Source: Sinotaia quadrata (lineage: Eukaryota > Mollusca > Gastropoda > Architaenioglossa > Viviparidae). Taken from it: a DNA stretch of 64,000 bases. The notes below the pieces were generated by a model. The model did no database searches and was not told the DNA's origin. It saw only the letters and a program-made list of their open reading frames with translations. The stretch lies in the NCBI GenBank assembly GCA_028829895.1, contig CM054180.1, forward strand, positions 92,629,135 to 92,693,134. Reading direction: 5' to 3'. Shown one piece after another: positions 49,609 through 62,744 of this stretch (position 1 is its first letter; each line of letters begins with the position of its first letter). A program made the translations under genes and the position numbers.

Positions 49609-49770
49609 TGGTTCACCTTAAGGGCTGCGTATATTAAAGAAATGGTATGTCTTTATTTGCTAAAAATAGCCCATATACAGACTGGAATGGCTCACCTTAG
49701 GGGCTGCGTATATTAAAATAACGGTATGTCTGTATTTGCTAAAAATAGCCCATGTAAAGACTGAAAGAGC
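49609..49770. repeat. ~80-bp direct duplication
   Basis: Two copies containing GGGGCTGCGTATATTAAA and TTTGCTAAAAATAGCCCAT. Confidence 0.9.
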
Positions 49771-50187
49771 ATATACGCGTATCTGTAACCTTAAAAATGA
49801 AATGTAAACTGGAATCCTTCCGCCCCCCCCCCCCTCTTCTGCCAATAACTATATGAAGGATTAATGTTCGAAAGCGTGTATTTTCTTGTGATAGTTTATT
49901 GAATTTTTATCTTGAAACTGAATATTCATTGTCGAACAGAAATCAACACCCATCCGAAAAATCATAAAAAGATATCGTGCATTAAAGAACGTGGGATGTA
50001 ATGCAGTGACATTTCTGTGCTTTGTTCCAACGGAAAACAAAAGCACATACTTCTACTTCTTGACCTTCAGTATAAAGGACCTCATTCAAAACCAATTAAA
50101 AATACCTTCCACTTCTTAACTTTCAATCTAACAAAAATCATTCAAACACAAAAAGTAAAACCTCTACTTTTTCACTTTTAGTCTAAC
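49771..50187. other. intronic DNA with a C run
   Basis: C run at 49823. No gene seen. Confidence 0.4.
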
Positions 50188-50305
50188 CTGATAGTCCTCA
50201 GCTAGCTTTGCCTTGAATGTATCGCTCCAGTTCTGATTATTGATGCGTATTATGTCAGAGCCCATTAATCGAACCAGTTCTGATCGAAAACGGAAGTCCG
50301 CTAGA
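50188..50305 (-). CDS. probable internal exon (exon 2 of the putative minus-strand gene)
   Basis: Acceptor TTCCTCACTCTAG then 118 bases, phase 2 in, phase 0 out, donor TATCAG|GTTAGA. The 39 codons start LADFRFRSELVRLMG and end KLAEDYQ. The first base completes the glycine codon begun by exon 1 at 59132. A 5-base-later AG offers an alternative acceptor. A 46-bp array starts ~20-25 bases upstream of the acceptor. Not recognised. Confidence 0.48.
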
Positions 50306-50324
50306 CTAGAGTGAGGAACGAGCA

Positions 50325-51235
50325 TTTGCAGACATGATAAATAGCAATACAGACATATCACGTGACATGTACAATGATAAATAACAATACCTTTACAGAC
50401 ATATCACGTGATATGTACAATGATAAATAACAAAACCTTTACAGACATGTCACGTTATAGCCTATGTACAGTGATAAATAACAATACCTTTACAGACATA
50501 TCACGTTATATGTACAGTGATAAATAACAACACTTCTATACATTTGTCAATTTACATACACGATTAATGGTGTCTCAGTTATAAATTATTACAGACATAT
50601 CACGTTATATGTACAATGATAAATAACAATACCTTTACAGACATATCACGTTATATGTACAATGATAAATAACAATACCTTTACAGACATATCACGTTAT
50701 ATGTACAATGATAAATAACAATACCTTTACAGACATATCACGTTATATGTACAATGATAAATAACAATACCTTTACAGACATATCACGTTATAGCCTATG
50801 TACAATGATAAATAACAATACCTTTACAGACATATCACGTTATATGTACAATGATAAATAACAACACTTCTATACATATGTCAATTTACATACACGATTA
50901 ATGGTGTCTCAGTTATAAATTATTACAGACATATCACGTTACACACATTTTAATAATATTTCACTAATAAATAACAATACTTTCTCAGACACGTTAGATA
51001 AATGATAATAAATAACCTTTATATTTATGTAAATTACCATTAAATGATTAATTAATAATATTTCATGATAAATAACAATACTTTTATAGACATGTCAAGA
51101 TTCACACATATTAATAATATGTCAATTATAAATAACAATACTTTTACAGATATGTCAAGTCACATAAACTCCTATTAATAATATTTCAATTAAAAATAAC
51201 TACTTTTAAAGACATATGCACGCTTTGTGTCAACT
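50325..51235. repeat. 46-bp minisatellite with higher-order structure, decaying rightward
   Basis: Unit ACAGACATATCACGTTATAT then GTACAATGATAAATAACAAT. A longer variant containing TACACGATTAATGGTGTCTC occurs at about 50550 and 50892, 342 bp apart, within otherwise similar blocks. Units become diverged beyond 50950. Confidence 0.92.
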
Positions 51236-52853
<1,618 letters not shown>

Positions 52854-52925
52854 TGTCAGGTGATGCCTTTTACTTGGTATGAGTTCCAACAGCGAGAAAG
52901 GACAGAAGAAACTCTAACAGAATAA
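52854..52925 (+). CDS. possible terminal exon, plus strand
   Basis: A strong pyrimidine tract and acceptor (TTTCTTTTTGATTGCAG) precede 23 codons in phase 0 (CQVMPFTWYEFQQRERTEET...) ending at TAA, which overlaps AATAAA at 52921. It faces the minus-strand terminal exon at 53078, as convergent genes do. Short length keeps confidence modest. Upstream plus-strand exons not identified. Confidence 0.35.
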   Translation, partial: CQVMPFTWYEFQQRERTEETLTE

Positions 52926-53077
52926 ATAATTATAATGTATGTATGTCTAAAAAAAAGTCGAGAAGAAATCGATAATCAGTAATTTCCCAGAGCTTCTTAA
53001 ATTTGTCACAACAAATACGTAATGTACGACACGAATGTAGAACATACAGCAACATTTGAATGACTTTATTTCAAGGA

Positions 53078-53218
53078 TCATTGACATTTCAGTCTTTCAA
53101 GCCAGCCCCAAGTATCTGTTAAGTCAATGTTTTCTATTTCTTCATAAGCTAGTAAATCAATTGAACGAACCAGCAGAGCATCACAATTTGAATCCAGAAA
53201 CGGCTGTGTTTCTTTGTT
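53078..53218 (-). CDS. probable terminal exon, minus strand
   Basis: Acceptor TTTAAAAATCTTTCAG, phase 0, 46 codons starting NKETQPFLDSNCDALLVRS and ending GWLERLKCQ before TGA; AATAAA follows 7 bases later (53070-53065). An acidic, ordered-looking sequence. Could be the last exon of the gene starting at 59220 (with missing middle exons, since phases differ), an alternative end, or a separate gene. Not recognised. Confidence 0.42.
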   Translation of the reverse strand, partial: NKETQPFLDSNCDALLVRSIDLLAYEEIENIDLTDTWGWLERLKCQ

Positions 53219-54289
53219 CTGAAAGATTTTTAAAATAATTATTCCAGACCCTGACACCGAATCCAGGACCAGAAATCGAACAAGATATGACACTGTGGGG
53301 TTCCGTTATTAAATTAATAACTGCAGCAATAACAAGACTCTAGGAGAAAATGGGAATGACGAAGCAATTATGTGTACTTTGATGTTATGGTTTTGTTGTT
53401 ATTGATTTCGATGTCAGGCAAGGCACATGATTATCTCTTGTATTGGAGGGAACAAGATCGCATCACGCATTACTCTCATCGCAGATTTCGGATGCATAAC
53501 CCTCTAGCTATTCCGTTATGACTGATTGTTCGTGACGCAATGACTGATTGCTTATGATGTAATATCTGATCACATCTAATAGGAATGACCAACATATTGA
53601 GAGTCCACTGACAAGAGTCTATTTCCATTTTCAATAGTACCATCCTGTATGCGCTAAAGAAAAAATAGAAGGAATATGTTACATGCTGTTGCTTATCTTC
53701 TCTCTTTGTGTCACTTTTCTGTGTGTGTATTCAGCGGAAATCATTTACCGATCAATAGGTGAATACTCCAAGTACATAAACAATGCACGAAAATTTCGCA
53801 GTAGACGTAAGAATGCTTTTTCACTGGATATAGTCGTTTTCATAATCTGCATTGAACGTTTGCTATTATAGTGTATTTCTAACTTTTCAATACACGCAGC
53901 CACACCGTCTTTACTGCCTGACTGTCAGTCTGCTCTGTCACACATTGAAAATCTTATTAGCAACAATCCTTGTTAGATATAGAGTGATCTTATGATTTAT
54001 AACCGTCCTTTGTAAGTGCCATGTTGTACAAAACGCCTGTACTAAGTGGTGTACAAAATCATTAAAAAAAAGTCTCCTAACGAATCCTGTTTGGTGAAAA
54101 TGACATAGCACTAGACGTGGCTCTTTCCTGATGAGCATATCGCACTTTTGGCAGTACATGATTGATAAGTATAACAGAGAAAATTACAAGGCAAAATAAC
54201 TAGAGTAGAATAGTATTTACGCAATCTCTCAACAAAGTATAACACAGTGATATATTATAAATCTACAGAAACTTACGTATGCAATTTTA
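53219..54289. other. unassigned DNA
   Basis: Frames at 53683-53871 (+) and 53938-54159 (-) have no supporting signals. The former begins with a hydrophobic stretch that reads equally well as a polypyrimidine tract. Confidence 0.3.
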
Positions 54290-56075
54290 TCAGTTGCATT
54301 AAGTATTCAGATCTATCAGTGACATTGTGCAAACAGATCTATCAGTTACACTATGTATTGAAATCTATCAGTTACACTATGTATTGAAATCTATCAGTTA
54401 CACTATGTATTGAAATCTATCAGTTACACTATGTATTGAGATCTATCGACTATATTCTACACTGAGATCTATCACTACATTGTGTATTGAGATCTGTCAG
54501 TTTCATTTTGTATTCGATCTATCAGTTACATTATATACGGAGATCTATCAGCTGTATTATTCATTGAGATCTATCAGTTATATTGTGTATTGAGATCTAT
54601 CAACTACATTGTAAATTGAGATCTATCAGTTACATTGTATATTGAGATTTATCAGTTACATTATGTATTGACAGCTATCAGATACATCATGTATTGATGT
54701 CTGTCAACTACATTGTAAATTGATATCTATCAGTTACATTGTAAATTGATATCTATCAGTTACATTGTGTATTGAGATATCAGTTATATTGTGTATTGAG
54801 ATATGTCAGTTACATCTGCATTGAGATCTATCAGTTACGTCATGTATTGAGGTCTGTCAATATATTAAGTACTGAGATCTATCAAATGCATTGTGAACTG
54901 AGATCCATCAGATACATTATGCATTGAGGTCTATCAAATGCACATTTATTCATTTCTATTAGTTAAATAATGTACTGAGATATATCAACGAAATTGTGAA
55001 TTGAGATACATCAGATATATTATGTATTAAAATATGTTAGTTGCATTAAGTATTGGGACCTATCAACTACATTATGTATTGACTTTTATAGACTGCGTTG
55101 TATTTGAATTTTTCAGTTGGATTTTGTATTGAGATTTATCAGACATTATATATTGTATGTCAGATTCATAATATATTGAGATCTAGGAGATACATTATGT
55201 ATTGAGATTATTATGTATTGAGGTTTATCAGTTACATTATGTGTAGTGATCTATCAGTTACATTGTGTATTGAGATCTATCAGTTTCATTGTGTATTAAG
55301 ATCTATCAGTTACAATGTGTATTGAGAACTGTCAGCTACATTGTGTAATGAGATCTGTCAGTTAAATCGTGTATTGAAATTTATCAGTTTCATCGTGCAT
55401 TAAGATCTATCAGTTACATTGAGTATTGAGATCTGTCAGTTACATCAGTTATTGAGATCTATCAGTTACATTGTGCTTTGAGATCTTTCAGTTACGTTGT
55501 ACATAGAGATCTCTCAGATGCATTGTGTATTGAGATCTCTCATTTACATTGCATATTGAGATCTCTCATTTACATTGCATATTGAGATCTTATCAGTTAC
55601 ATTGTGTATTGAGATCTATCAGATTACAACAATGTATTGAGGTCTGACAACTACATTGTGAATTGAGATCTATCAGTTACATTGTGTATTGAGATCTATC
55701 AGATAAACATGTATTAATGTCTGTCAACTACATTGTGAATTGAGATCTATCAGATGCATTGTGTATTGAGATCTCTCATTTACATTGCATATTGAGATCT
55801 TATCAGTTACATTGTGTATTGAGATCTATCAGATTACAACAATGTATTGAGGTCTGTCAACTACATTGTGAATTGAGATCTATCAGTTACATTGTGTATT
55901 GAGATCTATCAGATAAACATGTATTGATGTCTGTCAACTACATTATGAATTGAGATCTCTCAGTTATATTGCATATTGAAATCTCTCAGTTACATTGCAT
56001 ATTGAGATATATCAGTTACATTGCATTGTGTATTGAGATCTGTGAGACACATTGTGTATTGTGATCTGTTGGATA
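54290..56075. repeat. 26-bp minisatellite, about 65 copies
   Basis: Unit ATTGAGATCTATCAGTTACA then TTGTGT; drifts in sequence, with larger duplicated blocks (55540-55740 and 55760-55940). Confidence 0.95.
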
Positions 56076-56337
56076 TTATTGATATTATACTGCAAAAGCA
56101 TGTGCAAGTGAAAAGGGTGGGAGTTGTGGAGTGCGCATCACCATGGTAACATTTGGCCCTGACTAGATCAGTAGACATTTCTATGTGCCGCTTTGTCTCA
56201 ACCGGGTACATTGGATTGGAGGGAAAAGCATGATAAAATCGTGCGAAAATGTATAGCGTCAAATTAATAAATTAATAATACGATTCGTTTTGTTAAACAT
56301 GCTGAATTCGCGGCAACATTGCCTTATAAAAGTTTAA
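56076..56337. other. unassigned, locally GC-richer DNA
   Basis: Minus frame 55990-56262 includes a stretch starting YPVETKRHIEMSTD that could be coding, but no convincing splice sites frame it. Confidence 0.25.
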
Positions 56338-56393
56338 TTTCTCTCTCTCTCTCTCTCCCCCTCTCTCTCTCTCTCCCCCCCTCTCTCTCTCTC
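56338..56393. repeat. CT microsatellite
   Basis: CT run with C4-C6 interruptions. Confidence 0.97.
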
Positions 56394-56514
56394 ATAGCTG
56401 TATTACATCAGCCTGACAACAGTAGCACATCTTTACTTTGTGCAGAAATCCATTGATTATTGGAAATAGATATGTTTCAGACCCATGTTATGTGTATTTT
56501 TAATATTTACTCTT

Positions 56515-56940
56515 TAGAATACACATTGTACTCTTTAGAATTCACACTGTACTCTTTAGAATACACGTTACTCTTTAGAATACACATGCATGCATTAAAA
56601 ACTTTCATGCCAGTATTGAAAATACACTCCAACTTAAAAAAATACACTCCAATATAAAAAATACACTCCAAATTAAAAATGTACTTCAGTACACTCTAAT
56701 ATTAAAATACACTTCAATATTAAAAATACACTCCAATAATAAAAACCATTCCACATTAAATAAAAACACCAAATTAAATATATAATCCAAATTAAAAATA
56801 CAGTCAAAATAAAAAAATATACATTCCAGATTAAAAATGTACGCCAAATTTAAGAAAGACGCTCCAAATTAAAAAAATAAACAAAACAATAAATCCCAAT
56901 TAAAAAATGCACAAACTATTATTCAACGTCGCATATCATA
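56515..56940. repeat. short degenerate repeats (~20 bp)
   Basis: TACTCTTTAGAATACACA units to 56590, then TACACTCCAATATTAAAAA units drifting to 56940. Confidence 0.85.
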
Positions 56941-56959
56941 ATTAGAAAACACGTGCCAA

Positions 56960-57650
56960 TATTACACGGCCCGTGCAAATATTAAGAACACAAATGTCAA
57001 TATTAAGATTGCACTTTAATATTAGAAAGTGCAAATATTAAGAACACAAATGCCAGTATTAAGATTGCACGTTAATATGAGAAAGTGCAAATATTAAGAA
57101 CACAAACGACAGTATTAAGATTGCACGTTAATATGAGAAAGTGCAAATATTAAGAACACAAATGTCAGTATTAAGATTGCACGTTAATATGAGAAAGTAC
57201 AAATATTAAGAACACAAACGTCAGTATTAAGATTGCACGTTAATATGAGAAAGTGCAAATATTAAGAACACAAACAACAGTATTAAGATTGCACGTTAAT
57301 ATGAGAAAGTGCAAATATTAAGAACACAAACGTCAGTATTAAGATTGCACGTTAATATGAGATATTAAGAACACAAACGTCAGTATTAAGATTGCACGTT
57401 AATATGAGAAAGTGCAAATATTAAGAACACAAACGTCAGTATTAACATTGCACGTTAATATGAGAAAGTGCAAATATTAAGAACACAAATGTCAGTATTA
57501 AGATTGCACGTTAATATTAGAAAGTGTAAATATTAAGAACACAAATGTCAGTATTAAGATTGCACGTTAATATGAGAAAGTGCAAATTTTAAGAACACAA
57601 ATGTCAGTATTAAGATTGCACGTTAATATTAGAAAGAGCAAACCACTATT
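56960..57650. repeat. 56-bp minisatellite, about 12 copies
   Basis: Unit AGAAAGTGCAAATATTAAGA then ACACAAACGTCAGTATTAAG. Confidence 0.94.
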
Positions 57651-57984
57651 CAAGGGCACACATCTTAATGTTACCACGTGATTTCTAATATTAGGTGTGT
57701 ATTCTTAATATTGTCATGTGTATTTGACAGTCTCTCCTGAGACAAGGGCATTAATTTTAGACCAGTGGCATTAATTTTATTTATTTCTGTTTGTCTTACA
57801 CTGGACTTCAACTGAAAAACATGCGGTTATCCTTGTAACTTAAATGACTAGACACTGTGTATGCACCATTTTACTCTTATAACATTACAGCATGCACTGT
57901 TTACATTTGTATATTTTTAATTTTAACTTTTATTTCTGATCCTCACCTCCAGTAGTTAGTAAAACTCTAGTCTACATCAATGTG
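57651..57984. other. unassigned DNA
   Basis: A 25-base minus-strand segment near 57940-57965 lies between TTCACATTGATGTAG and GGAG|GTGAGG, a possible microexon, not called. Confidence 0.25.
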
Positions 57985-58200
57985 AAGACGGAAGTCTTAA
58001 GACACGGGTGGTGGTGGGATTAATCTTAGCATGCTTTTATCCTGAATGATTAGGCGTGAAATAGACATTGACCCATGGGTCAAGTCACTCTAAATTACTC
58101 AGCTTTGCAAACCATCTTAGCATTCTTTTATCCTGAATGAGTAGGCGTGAAATTGACCTTAACCCATGGGTCAAGTCACTCTAAATTACTCAGCTTTGCA
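57985..58200. repeat. ~109-bp direct duplication
   Basis: Two copies containing CCCATGGGTCAAGTCACTCT and ATCCTGAATGA. Confidence 0.9.
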
Positions 58201-58794
58201 ACCATCCTAGCTTCGGTCAGAGGGAAAGGAGTCTGGTCTAATCGTAAATTTTTGTGTGAATATTTGAATCAAACGACTTTGAAAAGAGAGAGTGTGATTT
58301 CTAATAACAAACTTCAGAAATCATTGACACAGTGTGTTTTTGTCTCCCTTTGTTTAGGCAGAAACCAAAGTGTTGTTTCCTTGTCACCATTTCCTTATTG
58401 TCTCTCTTTTGTTCTATATTTTCTGTAAAATTCATCTTGTCTATGGTTTGTTCTATATTTTATTAAAATTCATCTGGTAAAGTATGTATTGTGTCTGTTT
58501 TGTTCTATATTTTGTGAGGAACACTCACTCGGGTCTCATTGAGCAACCGGGAGGTGTTTACTTCAAATGTTGTGTTGTCCTAGATTTTAATTACTTTACG
58601 GGTGACCAACAGCATTCTTAATATTTCCACGTGTATTCTTAGTATTGGCATATGTTCTCTTAATATTGGCATATGTATTCTTAACCCATATATGCCGAAA
58701 TGTTGTTTTGGATTAAAAATAGTCCAATCATATTTTATAACACAGACAGACCATATACGAGTCAGTGGGATACGTTTGTGGTATTAATCTTATT
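58201..58794. other. unassigned DNA
   Basis: Plus frame 58147-58428 starts in the duplication and has no recognisable features; repeats of TTCTATATTTT follow. Confidence 0.3.
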
Positions 58795-59165
58795 CAATTA
58801 ACAGAGACATGAATGGTGTTAAAAGTAATCTTACCCATTTAACAAAGGCAGTAATGGTTTAAAACGTAATCTTACACATTTAACAAAGGCAGTAATGGTT
58901 CAAAACGTAATCTTACACATTTAACAAAGGCGGGAATGGTTTAAAACATAATCTTACCCATTTAACAAAGGCAGGAATGGTTTAAAACGTAATCTTACCC
59001 AGTTAAACAGAGGCATGAATGGCATGATTTCACAATTAATCTTACCCAGTCATCCAAAACATAAATGATTTCACAATTAAACTTACCCAAGTAACAGAAT
59101 CATGAATGAATGAAATGAAAAGAAACTTTACCCAGTCAACAGTGGCATGAATGGTTTCACAACTT
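58795..59165. repeat. ~41-bp minisatellite whose unit contains a 5' splice site
   Basis: On the minus strand units read CCATTCMTGCCTTTGTTAAA then TGGGTAAGATTA. Eight GGGTAAG/TGTAAG sites recur at ~41-bp steps between 58826 and 59131. The rightmost unit is the end of the exon called at 59132-59220. Confidence 0.92.
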
Positions 59166-59220
59166 TTGAATTGCTTTCGTCCTTGGCATCCTGCTTTCGC
59201 TTGCCGCCTTTGGAAGACAT
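59132..59220 (-). CDS. probable first coding exon (exon 1 of the putative minus-strand gene)
   Basis: ATG at 59220-59218 (context CCGAGCATGT) opens a lysine-rich start MSSKGGKRKQDAKDESNSK, 29 codons plus two bases, to donor ACTGG|GTAAAG. Ending in phase 2 it fits the phase 2 acceptor at 50305; the five exons then sum to 606 bases, 201 codons and a stop. The basic N-terminus could be a nuclear signal. The exon end is part of the 41-bp array. Alternative: it feeds the terminal exon at 53218 through unseen exons. Not recognised. Confidence 0.45.
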
Positions 59221-59393
59221 GCTCGGGGGTGTTTCTGCACACGACTATCGGAATACTTCAAACTTTCCTAGTGGGATTATCCCTGGAGATGGTTGTCCTA
59301 GAGCTCGCCCACAATGAAAGTGAACTGTATTTTGTGTTCATGCAACCAGCCTGACACTAGCAGTGACGCTTTTAATCTTAGATCCCACTGAGC

Positions 59394-59429
59394 TGACGTC
59401 AAGATGCTTACCTAACAATGACGTCATTG
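59394..59429 (-). promoter_or_regulatory. two CRE palindromes upstream of the minus-strand ATG
   Basis: TGACGTCA at 59394-59401 and 59419-59426; the second is extended to the 14-base palindrome CAATGACGTCATTG (59416-59429). They lie 174-209 bases upstream of ATG 59220, a usual place for CREB/ATF sites in a TATA-less promoter. Function inferred. Confidence 0.55.
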
Positions 59430-60092
59430 ACCTACTCGAAATGACACCATATATCTTACAATCGATTTACTTTGTCATTGCAGTCTTTGATTTATTTATA
59501 TGCAGATATGTCCCCGACCTCTGTAGAATAATAAATATATTCAATCTCAGTGCAATTCAGAATTAGGTACAAAATCCAATGAAGTAAAAAGTGCGTTCTT
59601 TTAGAATCCATAGAAATAGTCAAGGCAATGAAAATTGAAATATGAGGATGGGTTCCTGAAAATATAGGATAATTCCATTCCATAACTGTTTGACTACTAC
59701 AAACGTGTTCAGTGTCTCATGACTGCAGTTTCGTCACGTTTCCTAGGAAACAGTGGCTTATGATATGATACTATTGTATATGTTCGCATATACATACGTA
59801 TCCACTTGTCACCACTTAAATGCTAAGTAATCAACATGACGAAATCTAATGCTGGACATATGCTTGAAGAAGAAGTGCAAATTTTGTTGTATTTTCATTT
59901 AACAAAGTGTGAATGGGGATATGGGTGGGAGCGATTAAACAAATACTCAAAACAAGAAACAAGCAAAGCGAAAAAAGACTAAATTGTCAGACTGCACAGA
60001 TGAGGTAGGGCAGAAATACTAAGCAATCAACAAAGACAAACATTCATGCACTTGAAAAAAATGAAATCAAATATCTTGATAATCGATCAAAA
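59430..60092. other. intergenic or upstream DNA, nothing recognised
   Basis: AT-rich without repeats of note. Confidence 0.35.
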
Positions 60093-60157
60093 CTATTTTC
60101 TCTTGCCCTTTCGAGCTTTGATTAGAACGCCTGGATGACTCGATTTGACAGTCATGA
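60093..60157 (-). CDS. possible terminal exon with basic C-terminus
   Basis: After an AAAG acceptor-like site, phase 1, the frame reads MTVKSSHPGVLIKARKGKRK and stops at TAG. It fits in phase with the candidate exon at 60820-60867. Acceptor is weak; low confidence. Confidence 0.25.
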
Positions 60158-60389
60158 CTTTAGTTTTTCAAGCAAGGACTTTTTAATAGCAAGCTCCTCA
60201 TTTCTCCCATAATTCATTTTCACCAAAGTTAACAGCATGACTCAAGTGCATGAAAAATTAAATAGAACAAATTTAAATGCAATTCCTGAACATTTTGCAG
60301 AGGAACTCTTCCCAAACACACAGATCATTGTTTCTGTGTCAAAACCACACGTCATTGTTCAATAAAAGAAAATCAGTTCACCGCAATTC
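60158..60389. other. unassigned DNA
   Basis: A plus-strand acceptor-like ACATTTTGCAG at about 60300 opens 36 codons but is not supported otherwise. Confidence 0.25.
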
Positions 60390-60680
60390 GTTTTATGTTG
60401 GACTGTTTTAGCAGCTTATAAAATAGACGTGATATGTTGTACTGTTTAACTAGCTTATACAATAGACAGTGAAGTGTTGTACTGTTTTAGCAGCTTATAA
60501 AATAGACGTGAGATGTTGTACTGTTTAACTAGCTTAATTAATATACAGTGAGGTGTTGTACTGTTTAACTAGTTTATATAAAAGAAAATGAGGTGTTTCA
60601 CATGCTTATAATTATAATAGACGGTGAGGTGTGGAACTGTTTAACTAGCTTAATTATTATAATTATAATAGACAGTGATG
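60390..60680. repeat. ~39-40-bp degenerate repeat, about 6 copies
   Basis: GTTGTACTGTTTTAGCAGCT then TATAAAATAGACGTGAG, with drift. Confidence 0.85.
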
Positions 60681-60819
60681 TGTGTAATAACAAAAACCTG
60701 AGAATCGCATAACATAGACATAATTAAGATGTCTAAGATTTTATTTAAATATTTCTAGAATAGCAAAAACAAAACGAAGCAAACACTGTTTATAAAGTAG
60801 AAATAATAAAAATATAAAC

Positions 60820-60867
60820 CTCGGATCTGGTGAGATAAGTGAACACAGCTCATACACGTTTTGTCAG
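60820..60867 (-). CDS. possible internal exon with CxxC motif
   Basis: Acceptor CACCTTCAATTCAG, 48 bases, donor CCGAG|GTTTAT, phase 1 at both ends. Only one frame is open: DKTCMSCVHLSHQIR, with a zinc-binding-like CxxC. Compatible with the exon at 60093-60157. Confidence 0.25.
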
Positions 60868-60954
60868 CTGAATTGAAGGTGTTGATGTCACAGTTTCAAC
60901 AAAGTAGACGCACGACATGTATTAATTATATTGATGTTAATCTGACTAATTTAT

Positions 60955-61037
60955 AAAGCAATACAAGGCATCCTGAATCCAGCATAGCCTACCAATCTAT
61001 AAAGCAATACAAGGCATCCTGAATCCAGCATAGCGTA
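60955..61037. repeat. 48-bp direct duplication at a candidate splice donor
   Basis: Two copies containing GCAATACAAGGCATCCTGAA; on the minus strand they begin GGTACGCTATGC and GGTAGGCTATGC, the first directly after the AAGAAG of the candidate exon at 61039. Confidence 0.85.
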
Positions 61038-61038
61038 C

Positions 61039-61111
61039 CTTCTTAATGATTTATTTTGCAGACAACGCAATCTTTTACACGTAAAGTTTCTTACACAGCA
61101 AATGGCTATAT
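61039..61111 (-). CDS. possible cysteine-rich exon
   Basis: Acceptor CGTATTTTTTAG, 73 bases, donor AAGAAG|GTACGC; phase 1 in, phase 2 out, one open frame of 23 codons (IAICCVRNFTCKRLRC...). No partner exon with matching phase identified. Confidence 0.22.
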
Positions 61112-61304
61112 CTAAAAAATACGTTTTGGTGGGCCAGCAATCACAAAGTACGACCAACGACATTTCGGGAATACTAATCATTATTTATTTGTAATTCATT
61201 TTTATAACAGACATCATTTTGTTTTATATAAATTGAGAAACTTTTGAAGATTTGTAGTTTATATGTATACCAATGGTTTACCAATTTACAGTCAGTTCTG
61301 TCCA

Positions 61305-61830
61305 AAGTCCAGCCATTTTCCTCAGCCAAAGACTACTTTGCGTTACAGTGTAAAGTATCAGCAGTATTGCATATTACAAAGTCCAGCCATTTTCCTCAGC
61401 CAAAGACTACTTTGCGTTACAATGTAAAGTATCAGCAATATTGCATGTTACAAAGTCAGAAAGAAGAGGTAAATACCTTTGATAAAATTCGTGCTCTACA
61501 AATATACTAAAGCAGAATGGACATTAGATTTTTATTACTGAATGAACTCAATAAATCTTTATTGTTCGCACATTTATTACGGCTACACTGTCATAAAAAT
61601 CAGTTATTTAACTGGAGCCTAATGGAACTAATGTATTCTAATGAATTGCAATAGTTACATGGCTTTCCTTTCAGATGACATACATGCACTTGTGCAATAA
61701 GCCCATTTATATAAAATCTAGTTATGAACAATGTTATTTGTGCAATAAACCCATTTATATGAAATCTAATTATGAACAATGTTATTTGTGCAATATACCC
61801 ATTGATATGAAATCTAATTATGAACAAAGT
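61305..61830. repeat. 73-bp direct duplication and 49-bp x3 repeat
   Basis: CCAGCCATTTTCCTCAGCCA copies at about 61309 and 61383; CCCATTTATATGAAATCTAA units at 61704, 61750 and 61799. Confidence 0.88.
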
Positions 61831-62015
61831 TATCTGAATGTATTTGTAATATGTATGAGATTTACATTCATACTTGCTTTTCATTTTTATTATATTTAAA
61901 GTTAAAAATTATCTTAAAAGGTCTCATGGACACTGATGTCATCGTCCAGCGCTAAAAATCTCACTTGCGTGCCGTCTTCTATCGTGTTCTGGAAAGTCAC
62001 AAGTGTAGCAAATCG

Positions 62016-62229
62016 TCATCCGACATTGTAGGTCCCCCTCTGAGCACCGTTATACAGCCTACTTTTCTCGGGGAAGTCGGGCGTGTTGCAGCTGTTGCCG
62101 AAGCAGCAGTAGTGGCACTGAATGGCGGTACCAGTAGGAGAGTTACCATTACTGAGAATGTTAAGACACAGGTTCTGGTCTGATGTTTCTTGCCACCATC
62201 GCTCGTAGCATTCGTCCTCGTCCACACAG
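62016..62229 (-). CDS. Ly6/uPAR (three-finger) domain protein, last exon
   Basis: Acceptor GTGTCCGTCTTTCAG, phase 2, then 70 codons to TGA (62018-62016). Seven cysteines including the family hallmark CCFGNSCN (CC-x4-CN); the preceding part carries DECYERWW and NLCLN. Joined in phase to 63137-63266 it gives a 12-cysteine domain of normal LU length (~90 residues) plus a polar tail with no hydrophobic GPI signal, so a secreted protein is more likely than a membrane-anchored one. Such LU genes are numerous in molluscs. The exact role (receptor modulator, immune factor, venom component) cannot be read from sequence. Confidence 0.8.
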
Positions 62230-62231
62230 CT

Positions 62232-62361
62232 GAAAGACGGACACATGAAATAAATATTAATATTAGTCATTATGAAAGACGGACACATGAAGTAAATATT
62301 AATATTAGTCATTATGAAAGACGGACACATGAAGTAAATAATAATATTAGTCATTATGAAA
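62232..62361. repeat. 42-bp x3 repeat directly upstream of the Ly6-like acceptor
   Basis: Plus-strand unit GAAAGACGGACACATGAAGT...; on the minus strand each unit ends in GTGTCCGTCTTTC, the pyrimidine tract used by the exon, but only the last is followed by AG. A TGACTAAT branch-point-like motif recurs in each unit. Confidence 0.93.
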
Positions 62362-62744
62362 GAAAAGAAAACAAACATTATAGACTTTGAATTAAATCAT
62401 TTAATGCATAATAAAATGAATGAACTGTTGATTGTCATGGAATCCGTTCCATACTGATAATTTATCTTAAAACTATGTATTCTTACAGATAAAGTTTGTT
62501 TGCATGTGTCTTGTGTGTCTGTGTGTGTCTGAATGGATTTATAGGTGTGTGTATAGCATTAACAGACTTAAGCACGTTTTGAAATTTTTACAATTATTTA
62601 ATTTAAAAACTGCTTTGAAATCAAATTATATATAGTTACATAACAATACCACTTTTACTCAAATGTATTACATATTTCGTTCATAGATAAAGGTCATAAA
62701 TAACTGTAAAACAAACGGATTTGTTAGAGCCAACATCATGCTAC
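62362..62744. other. intron of the Ly6-like gene
   Basis: AT-rich, no further features. Confidence 0.5.

Noticed and set aside
53683..53871. Small secreted peptide gene with signal-peptide-like start
   Set aside because: The hydrophobic start is a pyrimidine-rich tract ending in CAG, equally a splice acceptor; no cysteine pattern or other support.
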